The position numbers and the translations under genes were made by a program. A stretch of 64,000 nt of DNA from Phorcus lineatus (lineage: Eukaryota; Mollusca; Gastropoda; Trochida; Trochidae), in contig OV121088.1 of the NCBI GenBank assembly GCA_921293015.1, positions 24,093,645 to 24,157,644 on the forward strand, written 5' to 3'. Shown here in pieces: positions 42,320 to 53,602 of the stretch. The notes beneath the pieces were generated by a model, which did not search any database, had not been told where the DNA came from, and was given only the letters and a program-made list of their open reading frames with translations. Each line of letters begins with the position of its first letter. Within the stretch, counting starts at the first letter, position 1.

Positions 42320-42445
42320 GCCTATGTAAAGATGCAGTCGCTACATAGGGCAAAGGTGATGTATAAGAAACTCAAAGAGCAAAATGAGTATTTGAATAAA
42401 GTTAAGCTACTGAAAGCACATATGGAAATAACCGAGACGCTTTGA
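42320..42445 (+). CDS. Candidate terminal coding exon, basic coiled-coil
   Basis: The acceptor ATTTATTGTCACACAG is followed in phase 0 by 41 open codons ending TGA at 42443-42445. The peptide begins AYVKMQSLHRAKVMYKK, contains LKEQNEYLNKVKLL and ends EITETL. Heptad-like spacing of Leu/Met and Lys/Glu-rich composition suggest a coiled coil, and codon choice is mixed rather than AT-driven. No upstream plus-strand exon was identified in 33-42 kb, so it may be the end of a gene with long introns or an isolated chance exon. No family recognised. Confidence 0.42.
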   Translation, partial: AYVKMQSLHRAKVMYKKLKEQNEYLNKVKLLKAHMEITETL

Positions 42446-43433
42446 ATGATAATTTTTAAACAATGTCGCTGATTGCACAACTAACTCTAATAGCATCCAA
42501 TCAGGCTTCTAAATTCCTAGACTGAGAAATGCTCAAATTAATTTGGACAGAGGTTACACAGAAATTTATGATGGAGCTATCTCTTTTGGGAGAGAATCCA
42601 ACTTGGCATGAAATAATGAGGTCTTATTACAGGATAGTGATAGCAAAAAATCAAATGAGATAAAAAGGAATCAACAGGGAATTGATGTCACTATATTCAT
42701 CTTCCTCTCTCACTGCTATATACGGATCTGTAATTAACACCAGGAGATTTAGATAACTGCAATACTAAGCAAGGGTGAAACTGACAACACCACTAGGTAA
42801 ACAAGATTTCAGGATATACAGGTATTTATTTGATAGCAAAATAAACAAACAATTCTGAAGCCAATAATCCTCTCGTCAGATCTCAAAGCCCGATAAAAGC
42901 TTGAAATGGACCTTGATTGACAGGTGATGAGGTGAAAGTGACCACTATCTGTAACATCCGGACCCTGGTCAGAGAAATAGATACCGTCTACAGCTGTGGT
43001 CTGCATTGGTCATAATCCCCTGGTGATGGAGAGATAAGCATGATATCCCTGGTCAGTCAATAAGACTGTTAACAAAACGAAGTTGTCTAATGGATTTGTT
43101 AATGCTTTGTCCATTCATATGGATGTACATCTTAAGCTTTGAATCTATGTGTCTATTTACTTATTTCTAAAAAATTCCATTGGTTTTAACTGTGGACTTT
43201 ACAATCAGTACTCATGTAATACCCATTATGTATTAGCGTGGGCTGCCTTTCACAAAGACTAAAATTTAGTAAAATTTAGTTTATGAACAATTGTGATAAT
43301 TTACTGTTCCTTCATCCATAATATATTTTCTCTTTGGTCTCCTAATTTCATATTTGTGTATAATCTAGACTTATTGAATGTGGACCTAGACTGTATAAAA
43401 GGCTCCTTTATATACACAATCATGAAGCAGGAC
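42446..43433. other. Stretch with a GC-richer island at 42850-43060
   Basis: The island (CCCGATAAAAGC, GACAGGTGATGAGGTG, CCGGACCCTGGTCAGAG) shows no consistent open frame with splice sites. The 65-codon minus-strand frame 42809-43006 has no context. Could be conserved noncoding DNA. Confidence 0.3.
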
Positions 43434-43533
43434 TACCTTTCACAAAGCAATTGGTGAATGTAAGTCTCTCTGGTAACCTTATTGCAATGTTAAAATATGG
43501 AGGTTAAGGTCAATATTGTTGCCTTGTAAAAGA
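43434..43533. mobile_element. MITE with CTTTCACAAAG ends, copy 2
   Basis: CCTTTCACAAAGCAA at the left and TTGCCTTGTAAAAG at the right are inverted. Internal GGTAACCTTATTGCAATGTT and GGAGGTTAAGG match the family pattern. A lone CTGCCTTTCACAAAGACT at 43251 may be a neighbouring fragment. Confidence 0.5.
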
Positions 43534-44740
43534 AAGCAAAACTATAAATATGTATATATTTATATCTCTGAATATTTTATAAAATATCATTTATGTACTC
43601 TACTAAAAGTTACTTGTAAACTTACGAATTGTTGTTACCTTAGACTAAATTAAAAAATTTGATGTTTCTCGTGCATTTGCATATTAGTTCTAAATGCGAG
43701 AGTAACAGCTTCTTATTGTCATTAAGAAAAATTATCTTTGGAATTATCACGTCACTACTGCTCAACCAAATCATCAACAGAAGGGGAAAGACTCAGAAAG
43801 CCTGTGCATATTCACTCCATATTGAATGATATCTATAACGTTTAACATGACTTAATCCGTCTACATGTTTTCAAAGGATTTGTCTTTGATTATTCCTGTA
43901 GAATTTGCAGTTTGCAGACTTCCATTTAGGATAAACTTGAAAGTATATAAATAAACAACATATCTATGTATGTTACGTACTCTAGCAAGCAATTTAATCA
44001 TGAAAGGTTCTGGCAAAGCTGAAGTGAACACATTGTCCATTCCAAGTGATGCTTGCAATGGTTTTCCATCCTTTTTAAGTATAATAACAATCTAGCTGGT
44101 ATGAAAATCTGTACATACCCTACTTAAGACTTGCAGTTGGCTATTTACCATGCAATTGGACTGTAATTTGTCAACTTTACATTTGCAGTGAGTATAAATT
44201 GACCACATATCTTATGTACTGTAGACATGCAATTGTGAAATGTACTTGTGGAAGAGATTCTGATGATGTTGTTCATTGTTAGTGACAGCTGAAGAGTACA
44301 TTTCTGAACAAATCCATGCATTTACTAACATACTGCGGACATGCAAGATGTTATTTACTATTGTAAAAGATTTTTACTGAATAGGCATTGCAGATATTTT
44401 GATTGTTATGGATCCATTAGGATTAGACAGTTCCCAATTATCATTAGTACTTTCCATTATCAGATATATCATTAGCGTACACAAAACACAGCTTTTAGTT
44501 GACATTGATTTGCCGTAAGTGCAATTAAAGGTATAATAGTGGATTTATATTGATTAATTTCTTCCTCTTCGAGAAGCACCTTAGATCTTGGTAAGTCTTA
44601 TATAAAGCTTTATTTTTGTGATATGAATAATTAATAACAAAAATCATTTTTGACCATTCACCTCCAAGCCCCAAACCACTTGAGTAAAGGCATCTGCAAA
44701 AATCTCAGTTCTGTTTCTTAACACAACAAGCACTACCCTT
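43534..44740. other. AT-rich stretch, no supported gene
   Basis: The minus-strand frame 43861-44058 lacks splice context. Nothing else was recognised. Confidence 0.35.
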
Positions 44741-45074
44741 CCCTGCTCTAGGCGGCGGGATAGCACAGTGGTTAGTGTGTTCGGCTTCTGATCAAAAGGT
44801 CCGTGGTTCGAATCCCGCCAGGGGCTCTGCAACTTTGTCTGCAGTAGAGAACTGTTCTACACGCAGTCAGGTTTGGGTGCAATGCTTCACTGAATTTCAG
44901 CGCAGTACCAGCCATGGTTCGCTATTTCCAGCCGATGCTCACAGGTTTCACCGCAATGCATAGCCACAATGGTGTTGCAGACTTTCTCCCTGCAATATTA
45001 CTAGCAGCCGGGATATAAGTGAAATAATCTTGAAAGCGGCGTTAAACACCGACTCACCTCACCTCCATGCTCTA
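44741..45074 (+). mobile_element. tRNA-derived SINE, copy E, full length with target duplication
   Basis: Starts GCGGCGGGATAGCACAGTGG (A box), then GGTTCGAATCCCGCC (B box), body, and tail GAAAGCGGCGTTAAACACC, ACTCACCTCACCT. Flanks CC(C/A)TGCTCTA at 44741-44750 and 45065-45074 are a 10-bp duplication with one mismatch. Insert about 314 bp. Confidence 0.82.
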
Positions 45075-45642
45075 TGTGCTCATTTAAACACAAAAGTACA
45101 TGTCTCAATATTCTTCAATTTCCAGTTCAGCATGAAACTGGCATTTACTCTGAAGTTGATTGGCTTAAATTGTATACTATTAATAACAGTGACATCAGTT
45201 AAAGAAAACAGTAGAACTTGTAGTGGGTCTAAGGAAATAGCCAGAAATGTAATTATCTATATGTAACCAGCTAATCAGTTTTTTTTAAAAACATTATTTT
45301 CTCTACAACCTTTTACACAAATTTCTGTGTTGACAAAACCTCCAAACTTAACATTAGTCTTGCAATATGACTCTTTAAGCTTAAAATCCAACTGTGTTTA
45401 TAAAACATAATGCACAATAAACAACAATAGGTTAAAAAAATTGCACTTGGAGCTTTTTTCAGGTGAATACCAGTGCACAAATTCTTACCATACTCATTCA
45501 AATAAACATTACAAGTAGCATAACCAAGGTTTAAATGGCAGTCAAAAGGTAAAAAGCTGACATACATGACAGACACAATAATTTCAAACAGATAATGTAC
45601 ATATCCTATCAAGATTCAGAATGTGGCAGTGAACAGGTCAAA
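45075..45642. other. AT-rich stretch, no supported gene
   Basis: The 99-codon minus-strand frame 45313-45612 (Leu/Tyr/Cys-rich) has no start or splice support and overlaps the edge of the tandem repeat. Confidence 0.35.
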
Positions 45643-45870
45643 CATGCACCATTGGCATGTAACCAAGACACAAAATATTGTTTCCTCATCAAACAGATAA
45701 ACTCCACAAGTCACAATGAACTCTTGTTCAAGATTTAAATTTTGGTTGAAATATTGTCAAGCATGTTCCATTGGCATGTAAGCCACACACAATTAATATT
45801 TTATTCATCAACAACTAAACTCCACATGTCGCAGTGAACTTCTATCCAAGGTTTAAAGGTCAATAGAATT
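45643..45870. repeat. Two-copy tandem repeat, 119-bp period
   Basis: CATG..CCATTGGCATGTAA, TCATCAA...AAACTCCACA.GTC and CAAG.TTTAAA occur at 45643 and 45762 onward. A degenerate extra copy may start near 45517. Confidence 0.6.
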
Positions 45871-46200
45871 GTTCCTTGCACCTTTGGTAATTAGTCTCTC
45901 TCTTCAGATATCTCACCAACCATGCTTCCAATCACCTGTTCAAACAGATACATGATTTAAAGAACTATAACCTAGGTTTAAATTATAAATGTAGCATGGT
46001 TAAACCTTTGGCTTCTGGTTTTGATACTTGGAAGGTTTACCTTAAGATACATCTGAAATCCGCAAATTCCACTTTCACATGTTAATTAACATTCACCCTA
46101 GAAGTAAGCATGCTCCAAATGACCACTATAAATAACAATGGGAGCTGTTTATAGTAAAGAGAAATAGCACTAAACCTGTATTTAATCTTCAGGAAATAGT

Positions 46201-46345
46201 TTGGGAGGTCATTATCTATCTGTGGTCAGCTAATTAGGTTATCATGGTTTCATCTTCACTCTGTACAACAGCTGATTGGTTTAACCTTTGACTTCTAATG
46301 AGCAAAGGTGCGCTAATTACCTGACCTGGTCAATATGCAAATAAT
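46201..46345. promoter_or_regulatory. Candidate enhancer-like cluster of transcription factor sites
   Basis: Within 145 bp: TAATTA at 46231-46236 and 46314-46319, CAGCTG E-box at 46269-46274, CCTTTGACTT (TCF-like) near 46285, and a perfect octamer ATGCAAAT at 46335-46342. It is GC-richer than its surroundings and has no open frame. Functional role is inference. Confidence 0.25.
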
Positions 46346-46619
46346 CAGAAGATGTTATGATGTTGGTCCACTTATGACCTCTTCATGGAACTATTATTCC
46401 AGTGCATGGAATCTGTAGAAACTGATCCTGGGTGACCGATATCTCCAAGAGTAGCCAATTACTCTTGGGAATGAGTATACTTGAAATAAATGGATTATCA
46501 GTAGATAAAGGTATCTTGTGATAGAATGCACGTTAGGTTACCATGGAAACTGTAATTAGAAGAAAGTATAGAATTTAAGATAAATTTCATTGAATAAATG
46601 ATTATTATTATCATTCATC

Positions 46620-46757
46620 TACAGTCGAACCTTGCTTACTCGGACCCCAGATAACCAGAAACCTCCCTATCAGGAAGCAGATTTTTCAAACCATGTCTGT
46701 ACTATTCGCTATCCGGATGATTTTCACCTGTGTCCTAATGAACCAGGTTTGACTGTA
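46620..46757. mobile_element. pogo/Tigger-like MITE, 134 bp
   Basis: CAGTCGAACCTTGCTTA at 46622 and, in reverse complement, CAGTCAAACCTGGTTCA ending 46755 form inverted ends with TA on both sides. The end sequence CAGTCRAACCT is typical of pogo/Tigger elements. No coding capacity. Confidence 0.7.
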
Positions 46758-46989
46758 GTTCAGGCATGCCCCCTATTTTACATGTCCTAAGAATCAACTT
46801 TAAACTTAAAAAAAAACCCTTTGACCCTTGGGGGCCATATTATCAAAAGATTCACAATTCATAGTCACTGTTTCTTTATAAAAATGTACACATTATAACT
46901 TAGATTTTGTTATAGAGAAGAATATTAAAATAGTTATCTCGTTAGGGATCACAGACTATCCAAATTTAGAATTTCAACAACTTAGGAGT

Positions 46990-47560
46990 GAAAACCCAGT
47001 TTTTTCAGCTTCATAGGCCTTCTCCTTCTATTGACAGAACACAGACAAAATGACTGAATTACTTTTTAACACAGTACCCCTTCAATGTGATACACTACTG
47101 CCATTTGTGTTGCAGAGCTTTTACTACAGTGCTGTAGAGTAATTCCTCTTAGGTGTGTAGAAACTGCATGACCCAGGCCAACCACAACATTTCTTGAGAG
47201 CAGGAACCAGACAGAAGAGGGAGCTTAATCAGGGGAGTTGGGTGGATGCTGAAGAACTTGAAACTGAAATTCATGAATTGTTGACTTGGCAACAGCTAAA
47301 GAGTGCACTGGCATTTTGTCAGGGTGTTGACTCCTGGTCAGGTTTCTTCGTCTCTTTGTCTTGATATCCTGCCCAGTACAGGAGTTAATCCACTATTGGA
47401 ACACCTTCGACATCCCAGATTACTGAGGACATCACCTTATGACAGAACAGTCTTTGCCTTCTTTGGAGTCATTGATGTCAATTAGTTGCTTCCACTGCTT
47501 CAACTGTTCACATATCTCTCGCTAAATGTTGACGCCGTTTTATAATTTGGTTTAGGAAAC
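46990..47560 (-). pseudogene. Dead mariner-type transposase fossil
   Basis: The minus strand reads VMSSVIWDVEGVPIVD, then VHSLAVAKSTIHE, then LQHPP.SPDLAPS, in shifting frames interrupted by stops. These match the mariner signature order (..VIWD.EGV..VD.L, then H.AR/SL.A..TI.E.G, then LPHPPYSPDLAPSD). The first catalytic aspartate block and the DLAPSD region are visible. Residual C-terminal similarity continues to about 47010. Terminal repeats were not identified. Plain DNA transposon, long inactive. Confidence 0.65.
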
Positions 47561-47569
47561 TATCAAGAT

Positions 47570-47654
47570 TGGTTTCAAATAAGTGAGTGAGTGAGTTATT
47601 GTTAAAAGCCGCTTGGGCAATATTTCAGCCATTAGCGGCGATGGTTTCCAATAA
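47570..47654. mobile_element. 59-bp tail-only SINE-like element, copy 3, with target duplication
   Basis: The insert 47583-47641 starts GTGAGTGAGTGAGTTATTG and ends CCATTAGCGGCG. Flanks TGGTTTCAAATAA / TGGTTTCCAATAA (47570-47582, 47642-47654) are a 13-bp duplication with one mismatch. It lies just upstream of the mariner fossil. Confidence 0.72.
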
Positions 47655-48449
47655 GCTCAGACTCTCATGTGCTATGATATGCTTTGAACAAATCTTAAAT
47701 TTATAATCGCAATTGGTTATGTTGGTATGTTAATTGGTATCACTGTAAACAAAATTATAACTTTCTTGAGGCAAAGGTTTTGGAAATGTAGAAAAAACTT
47801 AAATTTACAGATGGACAAGTGATGAATTCTATGCGATGTTGGAAATAAACATAAACGTTTCAAGTTCCCTGAAAACATCATCTTATCAAGTGTATCACAT
47901 CTATTTGATAGGTAAATTACCTATATAAGAATAAAGAGAATATTAGATTTTATGAAACATCTAACACAAGAACAGCTAAAAGCTAAATAGAAGCAGACTT
48001 TTTCACAAAGTATGTCCACCTTCTTCTAGTTAATAACACATGCCTTTCTGGCGGGATACGTCACTACAGTCATTAAGAAAAACGCATGGTTTCATGTTCA
48101 TCAACTTCAAAGTTGTTAATTAACAGCACTAATCAACAGCTAATATCATACATTTTTAACAAAAATATAATTAAATTAGTTTATAAACACTCTCATGTTA
48201 GATTATTAAGGGCTTATACTAAAATAGAACATTGGTATTAGATAGACACTATCAAAGTTAGTAAAAGGAATCGATCACTGTGAAAAGAAAAAGCTATGTT
48301 TATGTTTTAATTCAACAGAGATTTGAACTTTAACCATATTGACCATGACCGAACAAATTCCAGTGAAGAAATGTATTAAAGATTTGACGTGTATTTTTCA
48401 TAGGTTTTGAACAAGAAGAAGAGCCAAAAAGATGATAGTTAAAACTAGG

Positions 48450-48505
48450 CGAGTGAGTTATTGTTTAACGTTGCCCAGGCAATATTTCAGGCACAAGCAG
48501 TGTTG
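48450..48505. mobile_element. 59-bp tail-only SINE-like element, copy 4, degenerate
   Basis: CGAGTGAGTTATTGTTTAACG, then CCCAGGCAATATTTCAGGC and AAGCAGTGTTG. Several changes, the GTGAG run shortened, no recognisable target duplication. The oldest copy. Confidence 0.6.
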
Positions 48506-49083
48506 TTGAATTAGAACTTCCCTTAAGAGTCTGTTGTAAGTAGGTACCAGGTATTTGAAAAAATGACATCAAAACACCATGGCAACAGCTATCATTTTGA
48601 TATGAGGCATCTGAGGCTTGAACTCATTTTCTGGAGTGAGTGAAAACAAGATGATTGATAATTCAACCAAGCTAATTTTCACATAAATGAATAACAGCAG
48701 AATGACATTTATACATAGATCAGTCTGGGAGGATATCACCTATTTCCAGGAAGCCAAACTTAGATGCCGCCATTTACTTCCTTTCTGAGAGGGTTTTTCA
48801 TGAGAAATTCAATTTAGGAGACAAATGAATTGCACAAGACTTAATTTCAATTCACCTGTCCATCTTTTGAAAGTGGAGGGGAAAGTCACACCTACAGTTA
48901 CTCTTGCAATATAACAATAATATTAAAATACAATAATTCATTTGGTGATATTTCCAGGTACTAATACATGCTCAATGCACTACCAACATAATTATTACCT
49001 TGAAGGATTCCGTCACTTTCAAACCAGCTAATTAGAGCAACCATGTTCCTCTGAAAATCAAGATTACTGGTACCCATTTTAGC
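48506..49083. other. AT-rich stretch, no supported gene
   Basis: No exon or repeat pair recognised. Confidence 0.35.
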
Positions 49084-49136
49084 AGCTAGACTCAGTGCAA
49101 TGTAGGTGAAGAGTCTTGTCCAAAGACTAAACACGG
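49084..49136. repeat. Dispersed repeat fragment (related to 5404-5455)
   Basis: CTAGACTCAGTGCAATGTAG, GTGAAGAGTCTTG and AAGACTAAACAC parallel the 5.4-kb copy. A SINE inserted immediately to the right. Confidence 0.4.
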
Positions 49137-49479
49137 TATGAACCTTTGGGTGAGGTGAGGTGAGTTGGGTTTTAACGCTTCTTTCAAGATTACTTCACTT
49201 ATATCGCGGCTCCTAGTATTAGTGCAGGGAGAAAGCCCGCAACACTATTGTGGCTATGCATTGCGGTGAAACCTGCGAGCGTTAGCTGGAACTAGCGAAC
49301 CATGGGTGGTACTGCACTGATTTTCAGTGTAGCATTGCACCCAAACCTGACTGAGCGTAGAACAGTTCTCTACTGCAGCCAAAGTTGATGAGCCCCTGGG
49401 GGGATTCGAACCACGGACCTCCTGATCCGAAGCCGAATGCGCTTACCACTGCGCTATCCCGCCCCCTATGAACCTTTGG
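49137..49479 (-). mobile_element. tRNA-derived SINE, copy F, full length with target duplication
   Basis: Perfect 13-bp direct repeat TATGAACCTTTGG (49137-49149, 49467-49479) flanks a 317-bp insert. On the minus strand: GGGGGCGGGATAGCGCAGTG, B box GGTTCGAATCC, body, tail with CAACTCACCTCACCTCACC. Intact pol III boxes. Confidence 0.87.
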
Positions 49480-49674
49480 AGTAAGAGACAAACATGCTAG
49501 TAGCTAAAACACTAGCTGTGGTCCAAAAAGAAGCTGAAAGCAGGTATTATTTTAAAAGAAAATTTGAAAAGATTTATTACAAAACTTATAAAACTGAATA
49601 AAAACAATATGACTATATCAGATTAGCCTGAGTACTTGTAATTTCTAAGTCGATGAAACCGTTACACATGATAA

Positions 49675-49886
49675 CATAATATTAAACAATTATAGACTGG
49701 TGATGAGGTCGCGATACCTGTTTTTATCGACCCGAGCAAAGTAATATTGACAGAGGACGAAGTCTTTTTATAGACCCGAGGAAAGCAATATTGACAGAGG
49801 ACGAAGTCCGAGGTCAATATTGCTTTCCTCGGGTCTATAAAAACAGGTATTGACCGAATTCACCAGTCCATAATTGTTTTATTATG
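49675..49886. repeat. Near-perfect palindrome/foldback with an internal 44-bp tandem duplication
   Basis: The left arm (CATAATATTAAACAATTATA, GACTGGTGA, ATACCTGTTTTTATCGACCC) is the inverse of the right arm (GGGTCTATAAAAACAGGTAT, TTCACCAGTC, CATAATTG, ATTATG). Within it, 44-bp units at 49721-49764 and 49765-49808 (TTTTTAT.GACCCGAG.AAAG, then AATATTGACAGAGGACGAAG) are tandem. Arms about 75-80 bp. Probably the terminal part of a foldback transposon continuing to about 50150. Confidence 0.65.
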
Positions 49887-49968
49887 TTTCGAAATAAATA
49901 CGAAAAGGAAAGAAAAAACAACAGTCATGAACAGCAATTTTGATCAATTGTTCAACATGACGGTCAAA

Positions 49969-50019
49969 TGACGTCACGATAACAATAGGATGACGTCATG
50001 TAACAACGGTTTGACGTCA
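49969..50019. promoter_or_regulatory. Three perfect CRE palindromes (TGACGTCA) at 21-22 bp spacing
   Basis: TGACGTCA occurs at 49969-49976, 49991-49998 and 50012-50019, so centres fall about two DNA turns apart on the same face. TGACGTCA is the CREB/ATF binding site. The cluster sits inside the foldback-associated repeat. Another TGACGTCA is at about 58956. Confidence 0.5.
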
Positions 50020-50701
50020 TTATGTCTATTTCAAGTCAATATCACTTTTGGTCGAATTCGAGTGAGGTCAATATGCTTTTCTGTCGACTGACACATGATC
50101 GCTTCTCGACCAATCGGATTGCCGGAAAAATAAGATCACATAATAATAGCTAATATTTGATAGTTTTTAATAAATTTATAAATCGTCTGGTCAACTCGCT
50201 GGTCAATGATTACCTCTACTTAACATATAACTTTGATTTTTTAAAAATTTGTTTGAAGAAGGTATGAAGAAAGGTCCTCAAGTTTAAACAACTAAAATCA
50301 ATTGAGAGTTTACCTCACAAGAGAATTATCCACCTCAGAAACCAACCATTAGTCCAATTTCCCTCTTGTTCTGTTCCTGTCAAAATTTGGATTGACATAA
50401 TCACTGGATTGAAAAACATATTCTTCAAGGGATAACGAATCTGTTGAACTCAACACCCCAAAAATATGTAATATTCTCATAAAGGAATTACCATATCCAT
50501 CAAACATGTTGATGACCATTCCTAAGAGTCTGTTTTAAGCAGATATCTGATTTTAGGTTATGCTACACAGTGAACACTGGTTGGGCTTATGACAGGAACA
50601 CTCAAAGAAACCAAAAAATTAATTAATTTAATATTTTTTGTCGCGGTCCTTAGCAAATCATATTAACTATTTTCAATATTGTTTTCCCATGTCAGCCTTA
50701 C
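50020..50701. other. Right part of foldback element, then AT-rich DNA
   Basis: Up to about 50150 the GC-richer sequence (GGTCAATATGC, GCTTCTCGACCAATCGGATT, GCCGGAAAAATAAGATC) looks like the end of the foldback element. On the minus strand at 50403-50349 an acceptor (TTCAATCCAG) precedes a short reading DYVNPNFDRNRTRGKLD then stop, possibly a terminal exon. Confidence 0.3.
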
Positions 50702-50795
50702 CTACACATTCAATTCATCAAACACGTTGACAAATGATTTCACACGAAGACTCTCTGCAGCTTTTATTGCACTTTGATTGATAACATGCCCTGCG
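50702..50795 (-). CDS. Candidate spliced exon, minus strand
   Basis: A strong acceptor (TTTTCTTTACAACTCCAG) and strong donor (GTGTAG|GTAAGG) are 94 nt apart. After one leading base the frame reads AGHVINQSAIKAAESLRVKS, then FVNVFDELNV, and the last codon before the donor is TAG. Either the stop is real and the intron follows in the 3' UTR, or the exon is noncoding. The amphipathic helix-like composition favours coding. No family recognised. Confidence 0.4.
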
Positions 50796-53421
50796 CTGGA
50801 GTTGTAAAGAAAACAATAAAATGGAATCAAGGTTGAATGGTCCAAGTTAATCTTATTAACAACACTGTGCGTATCAAAGTTTTTCTACATTTTTATTGAA
50901 TATCTTGAATCATGGCCCTGGATTTGTCCTAGAGAATTGATTGATGAAGGTTTGGCATAAGAAGCTGTTTCTTGGCCAGTAGGCTACCGAACTGAACAAA
51001 GTGAATTTACTCCTTCAGAAGATGCATAATTTAGGTTTTACTTACAGAAGATAACTATGTCATTAGAACTTAGCTGGAAGCCCAGTATCAAATGTGTCAG
51101 AAAGGCTACAAAACTTGTCTGAAAAGCTATTAATTTTGTCTGAAAGACTACAAAACTGGCTGTAAGCATTCAAAGCGGCAGGCTACCAAACAAGGATACC
51201 AGACTACCAAACATTAATCAAAAGGTAGAAAATCTGCCAGGTTACCAGATATAATAGTCAATAAATAAGGTTGAAAACCAATCAAATATAACAAATTCAG
51301 ATAACAAGTTTTCAAATAAGGATACAACCCAACTTGGCAAAAACATGACCTCATCACTTTAAGAATTAATATGAATGTTTATTATTATCATTTAATTTGA
51401 CTCAAAAAATTTACTTATCAACATTTCAAGAATAAGAAGAAGTTTCTTTAAAAGATATACTGAACTGGGGAAATTAGAGTCTAAAGTTTTGCTAGACTTT
51501 GAATTGCATTTTAGATTCTTCCAAAAAAAAATGAATCAGAACAGTGATTAATTCTATGAAATTGATTGATGAAACTTGAAATGAAGAAAAGCAATCAAGA
51601 CTGAAGGCTATAACAGTAAACCAAATAACATATGTATACCTTGCATAATCATTTCAAGTGTACCAATCCTTTTTGTAACAAAAATGTAGTTTGTTGTCTA
51701 AAACTGATTGACAAACTTCAGTGTAAGAAATAAATGTACAAATCCGTATATCTCTGAGAAATGCATTCTAAAAAATAAGAGATTTTGATTTTACTTTTAA
51801 ATTGTACTGCAATGACATTTCTAGTTGAGTAAAACCCACTGCCCTGGAACAAAAGAAAATGATTTGATATACTTTTAAAATTTGATTCAAGGCTATTTCT
51901 TATTGCAAGAAATCTCATTACTGAAAGCAGTAATCAAATTGCGCAGGAGGATACTTAATTACTGTGGATGAAGGGCATTGGATCTCATGCATGCATAGAT
52001 TGGTACTGAGCATTCGAAGAGTTAAATCCCTGATTCTGCGAGTGATTATAAAATCTATTTACCAGCTGGTAGGGACGAGAGAGAGGATTTGGTCTTTATT
52101 CGAAGTCCTCTTAAACAAACTTAGAAGTGTCAGGTGATTGACATCAAATGAAATCATATAGATTAACTCGTATCTCTATTAATTGGATCATGCCAGGTTT
52201 CACCTGAATTCTCAAGACCTTGGAGCTTTGAATGGTGTATGTAAAGATGATTTAGATCAAGTGTGATGTTATCGGTTTATTTATTGATACAAGTTCAAAT
52301 TTGCAATTCTGTATAGGCTTAAACGGTATATGTAAAGTTGATAAGGATCAAGTGAGCTGCTATTGGTTAATTAATTCATTGGTATGAGTTCAAATATGCA
52401 GTTCTGATGGCCTTGAAAGGTATATGATAAAATAAGTTTGGAGAGAAGTTAGCTAGAAATTTGATGTTAGGTGTTGATTTATTGATATTTATAGATAATG
52501 TCAAGATAATATTCTAATGGTTATCATAACATTACATGGTTGATTTATTGGTGTGAGTTCAAGTTTGCAATTTGACATTAAATGATAATCAAATGCTAAA
52601 ATAACTTTGGAGAGAATTTGGCCCTGCATGATTATTAGATATTTTGTTTAGATTTATTAATATTTAGATAATGTCAACAAAATGTTTTAAAGAATTGTCC
52701 GGTCAATGGAAGACACATAGCTCACAAGGCTAAGTCAGGTAAGATTCCAGAAAGTGTCATTCCAATTTTAAAGTAGCAGTCGCACAATTTTTTATATAAA
52801 GAAAGTGATCTAACAAAACAAAAATAAATATTTCTAATTGTATGACAATAATTGTTAACCAAATTAAGTAGTTTTACAATGAAAGTACCGTGAACTGTTA
52901 AACTATATAATTCCATTTCCCTACCTCAAATATTTAAAAGGTGTTCAAATAGAAATGTTCGCCAGTGGATTTGCTTGATACCTGATTAATTATTTCCTCT
53001 TGACTGGATGATCGATTTGATTAATGAGACGTTTTGACCCTCTGAAGTAAATACAAATTGCATGAACTAAATGTTTATTGTGTAAATTAAGAGAAATAAA
53101 TCTTTAATCTTAAGATATTGAAGATGGTAGTTGTTTCTTTGCTTGATTCATATCAATATAAGTATGTCAGGTTGAGCCCAAAGCATTCAACAAGCTTAGT
53201 CTGTTAGCTCGAGTGTCAAACAGGTTTGAATCCCTCTGGATGTTTGAGTTCTTATCAATATAATTTTTTCATTTTTTTATAAATTGCATCGCTGTGGAAG
53301 ATGTTGAGATCACAATGACATACAAGATTTGTCATTACAGAATATATAAGAGAGAAGGCAAGTTGATGGTAAATGATATTTCCCAATGCATATTAAAGAT
53401 ATTGAGAACAACAAACCTTCA
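50796..53421. other. AT-rich stretch, no supported gene
   Basis: Open frames 51718-51918 and 52722-52916 (minus) have no context. Repeated AAGGTATATG..AA / GAGTTCAA..TTGCAATT strings around 52230-52580 suggest a weak long-period repeat. TGTCTGAAA.GCTA/CTACAAAACT repeats at 51100-51160. Confidence 0.3.
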
Positions 53422-53602
53422 TCAGGGCTGGTGATAAAGGAAAGTCTGGCAAGTTCCTGAAGACATTCCATTCATTGATTCCCATGCAAATGTTTCATTC
53501 ACATTTTCAGTGAACATTGCAATCTCGTAGGGAAGCACCATAAAGGCACCAGACGTCTCAATCACATGGCTTTGAGAACTTTGCTCAGAGAATGGATATT
53601 TC
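53422..53602 (-). CDS. Candidate 3' coding exon, minus strand
   Basis: The acceptor AACTGCTCAGATATTTCAG is followed, after one leading base, by 59 open codons ending TGA at 53424-53422. The reading includes KYPFSEQSSQSHVIETSG, FMVLPYEIAMF and GTCQTFLYHQP. Balanced composition. The other two frames close early. No matching upstream phase was found in the exon at 55560-55657. Family not recognised; chance cannot be excluded. Confidence 0.33.

Noticed and set aside
44752-44826. Possible functional tRNA gene at a SINE head
   Set aside because: The sequence continues directly into the SINE body with a target duplication around the whole unit.
45313-45612. 99-codon minus-strand frame
   Set aside because: No context, hydrophobic AT-driven composition.
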